From CAZDSS01 sp964508185 (GTDB lineage Bacteria > Pseudomonadota > Alphaproteobacteria > Sphingomonadales > Govanellaceae), in the NCBI GenBank assembly GCA_964508185.1, contig CAZDSS010000129.1, positions 1-6,483 of the forward strand: a stretch of DNA of 6,483 bases, written 5' to 3'. The position numbers and the translations under genes are program-made. Of the stretch, positions 5,900 through 6,483 are shown piece by piece. The notes under the pieces were generated by a model. That model was not told where the DNA came from. It saw nothing but the letters and a program-made list of their open reading frames with translations, and did no database searches. Position 1 is the first letter of the stretch. The number at the start of each line of letters is the position of its first letter.

Positions 5900-6118
5900 G
5901 GACGTCCTCCCGTGAAATGTCAGGGGCCCCAAGTCTGACCAATCGCGGCGGAGTTGAAAAGGGGCATCGGCAATGACAGGAAGACGGGACGATGCGGCGG
6001 CCGCATCCCAGCGTTTCCGGCAGTTTTCGGGGGCTCGCGCCTGGCGCGCGCTTGCGGGCCACACGGCCAGCCGTTACTGTGCGCTGAATGTCAGGATTTT
6101 GTGATTACGGGATTTGAG
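5900..6118. other. Divergent intergenic region with a 17-bp palindrome
   Basis: These 219 bases separate the leftward secreted-protein gene from the rightward MoxR-type gene and must hold both promoters. I see no convincing sigma-70 or sigma-54 promoter. GATGCGGCGGCCGCATC (5991-6007) is a perfect inverted repeat (8+1+8) that could be an operator. Part of the region is covered by the upstream extension of the secreted-protein frame, which I do not regard as coding. Confidence 0.5.
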
Positions 6119-6483
6119 ATGAAGACCTTCACCGGCACCGATCGCTATGTCGCGACCGAAGATCTGATGATCGCCGTCAATGCCGCGCTCCGGCTCGAAC
6201 GGCCGCTGCTCATCAAGGGGGAGCCCGGCACCGGCAAGACGGTGCTGGCGGCGGAAGTGGCCCGCGCCCTCGATCGGCCGCTCATCGAATGGCATATCAA
6301 GTCCACCACCAAGGCGCAGCAGGGCCTGTACGAATATGACGCGGTGTCGCGGCTCCGCGACTCCCAGCTCGGCGACGAGCGAGTGCACGACATCCGCAAC
6401 TACATCAAGCGCGGCAAGCTGTGGGAAGCCTTCACGGCGGAAACCCCGCCGGTGCTGCTGATCGACGAGATCGACAAGGCGGA
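6119..6483 (+). CDS. MoxR-type AAA ATPase, N-terminal 121 codons (runs off the right end)
   Basis: Translation from the ATG at 6119 gives MKTFTGTDRYVATEDLMIAV and continues without a stop to the window edge. Walker A is GEPGTGKT (residues 34-41) and Walker B is VLLIDEID (112-119). Between them EWHIKSTTKAQQGLYEYDAV (57-76) and SRLRDSQLGD (77-86) are the highly conserved pattern of one alphaproteobacterial MoxR subgroup. MoxR ATPases are cytoplasmic chaperone-like AAA proteins, usually encoded beside a VWA/CoxE-like partner that helps activate or insert metal cofactors. Such a partner would be expected just beyond the window. The sensor and C-terminal parts are missing here. A weak GGGA (6109-6112) lies 6 bases before the start. 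It diverges from the secreted-protein gene. Confidence 0.92.
   Translation, partial: MKTFTGTDRYVATEDLMIAVNAALRLERPLLIKGEPGTGKTVLAAEVARALDRPLIEWHIKSTTKAQQGLYEYDAVSRLRDSQLGDERVHDIRNYIKRGKLWEAFTAETPPVLLIDEIDKA

Noticed and set aside
5036..5938. 300-codon plus-strand open frame
   Set aside because: It is antisense to the secreted protein, which has a signal peptide, a strong SD and conserved motifs.
5900..6064. Upstream 55-codon extension of the secreted protein
   Set aside because: The added residues lack family-like sequence and would bury the signal peptide internally; the ATG at 5899 has a strong SD.

Overview
The window is GC-rich and comes from a flagellated alphaproteobacterium. The flagellin N-terminus with its MAFSINTNAGAFIALQNLN opening, together with FlbT and FlaF (flagellin regulators largely confined to Alphaproteobacteria), points there. 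I cannot name the order with confidence. Seven genes are supported; the first and last run off the window.

Left part (1-1470), minus strand: a flagellar late-gene block. Transcription runs leftwards through flbT and flaF, whose reading frames overlap by 41 bases. It then meets a rho-independent terminator at 449-473. Next comes a flagellin gene with its own near-perfect sigma-54 promoter (241-256), a set of CGGCAAA/TTTGCCG inverted repeats upstream of that promoter that look like activator sites, and a short 5' leader with a stem-loop just ahead of the Shine-Dalgarno sequence. FlbT, a known flagellin-mRNA regulator, is therefore encoded next to a plausible target.

Middle (1307-5002), plus strand: diverging from flbT is a 571-residue protein with an N-terminal array of TPR units and a C-terminal glycosyltransferase-like domain. 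Its layout and position fit the FlmG/FlbA type of cytoplasmic flagellin O-glycosylation factor. The shared intergenic region carries two divergent CtrA-like boxes (TTAA-N7-TTAA with one mismatch each). Directly behind it, in the same reading frame and only 15 bases after the TAG, is a DUF4153-type polytopic membrane protein. A strong hairpin lies at that junction.

Right part (5006-6483): a minus-strand secreted protein of unknown function (297 residues, signal peptide, HCC motif and a DxDGDGxxD motif) converges tail to tail with the DUF4153 gene, 3 bases apart. Diverging from it is the start of a MoxR-type AAA ATPase that runs off the right end.

How it fits together: flagellin, FlaF (export/chaperone role), FlbT (post-transcriptional control) and the TPR-glycosyltransferase (likely flagellin modification) form one functional neighbourhood covering synthesis, modification and export of flagellin. 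The DUF4153, HCC-protein and MoxR genes show no visible link to flagella. I see no mobile elements, CRISPR arrays, tRNA or rRNA genes.
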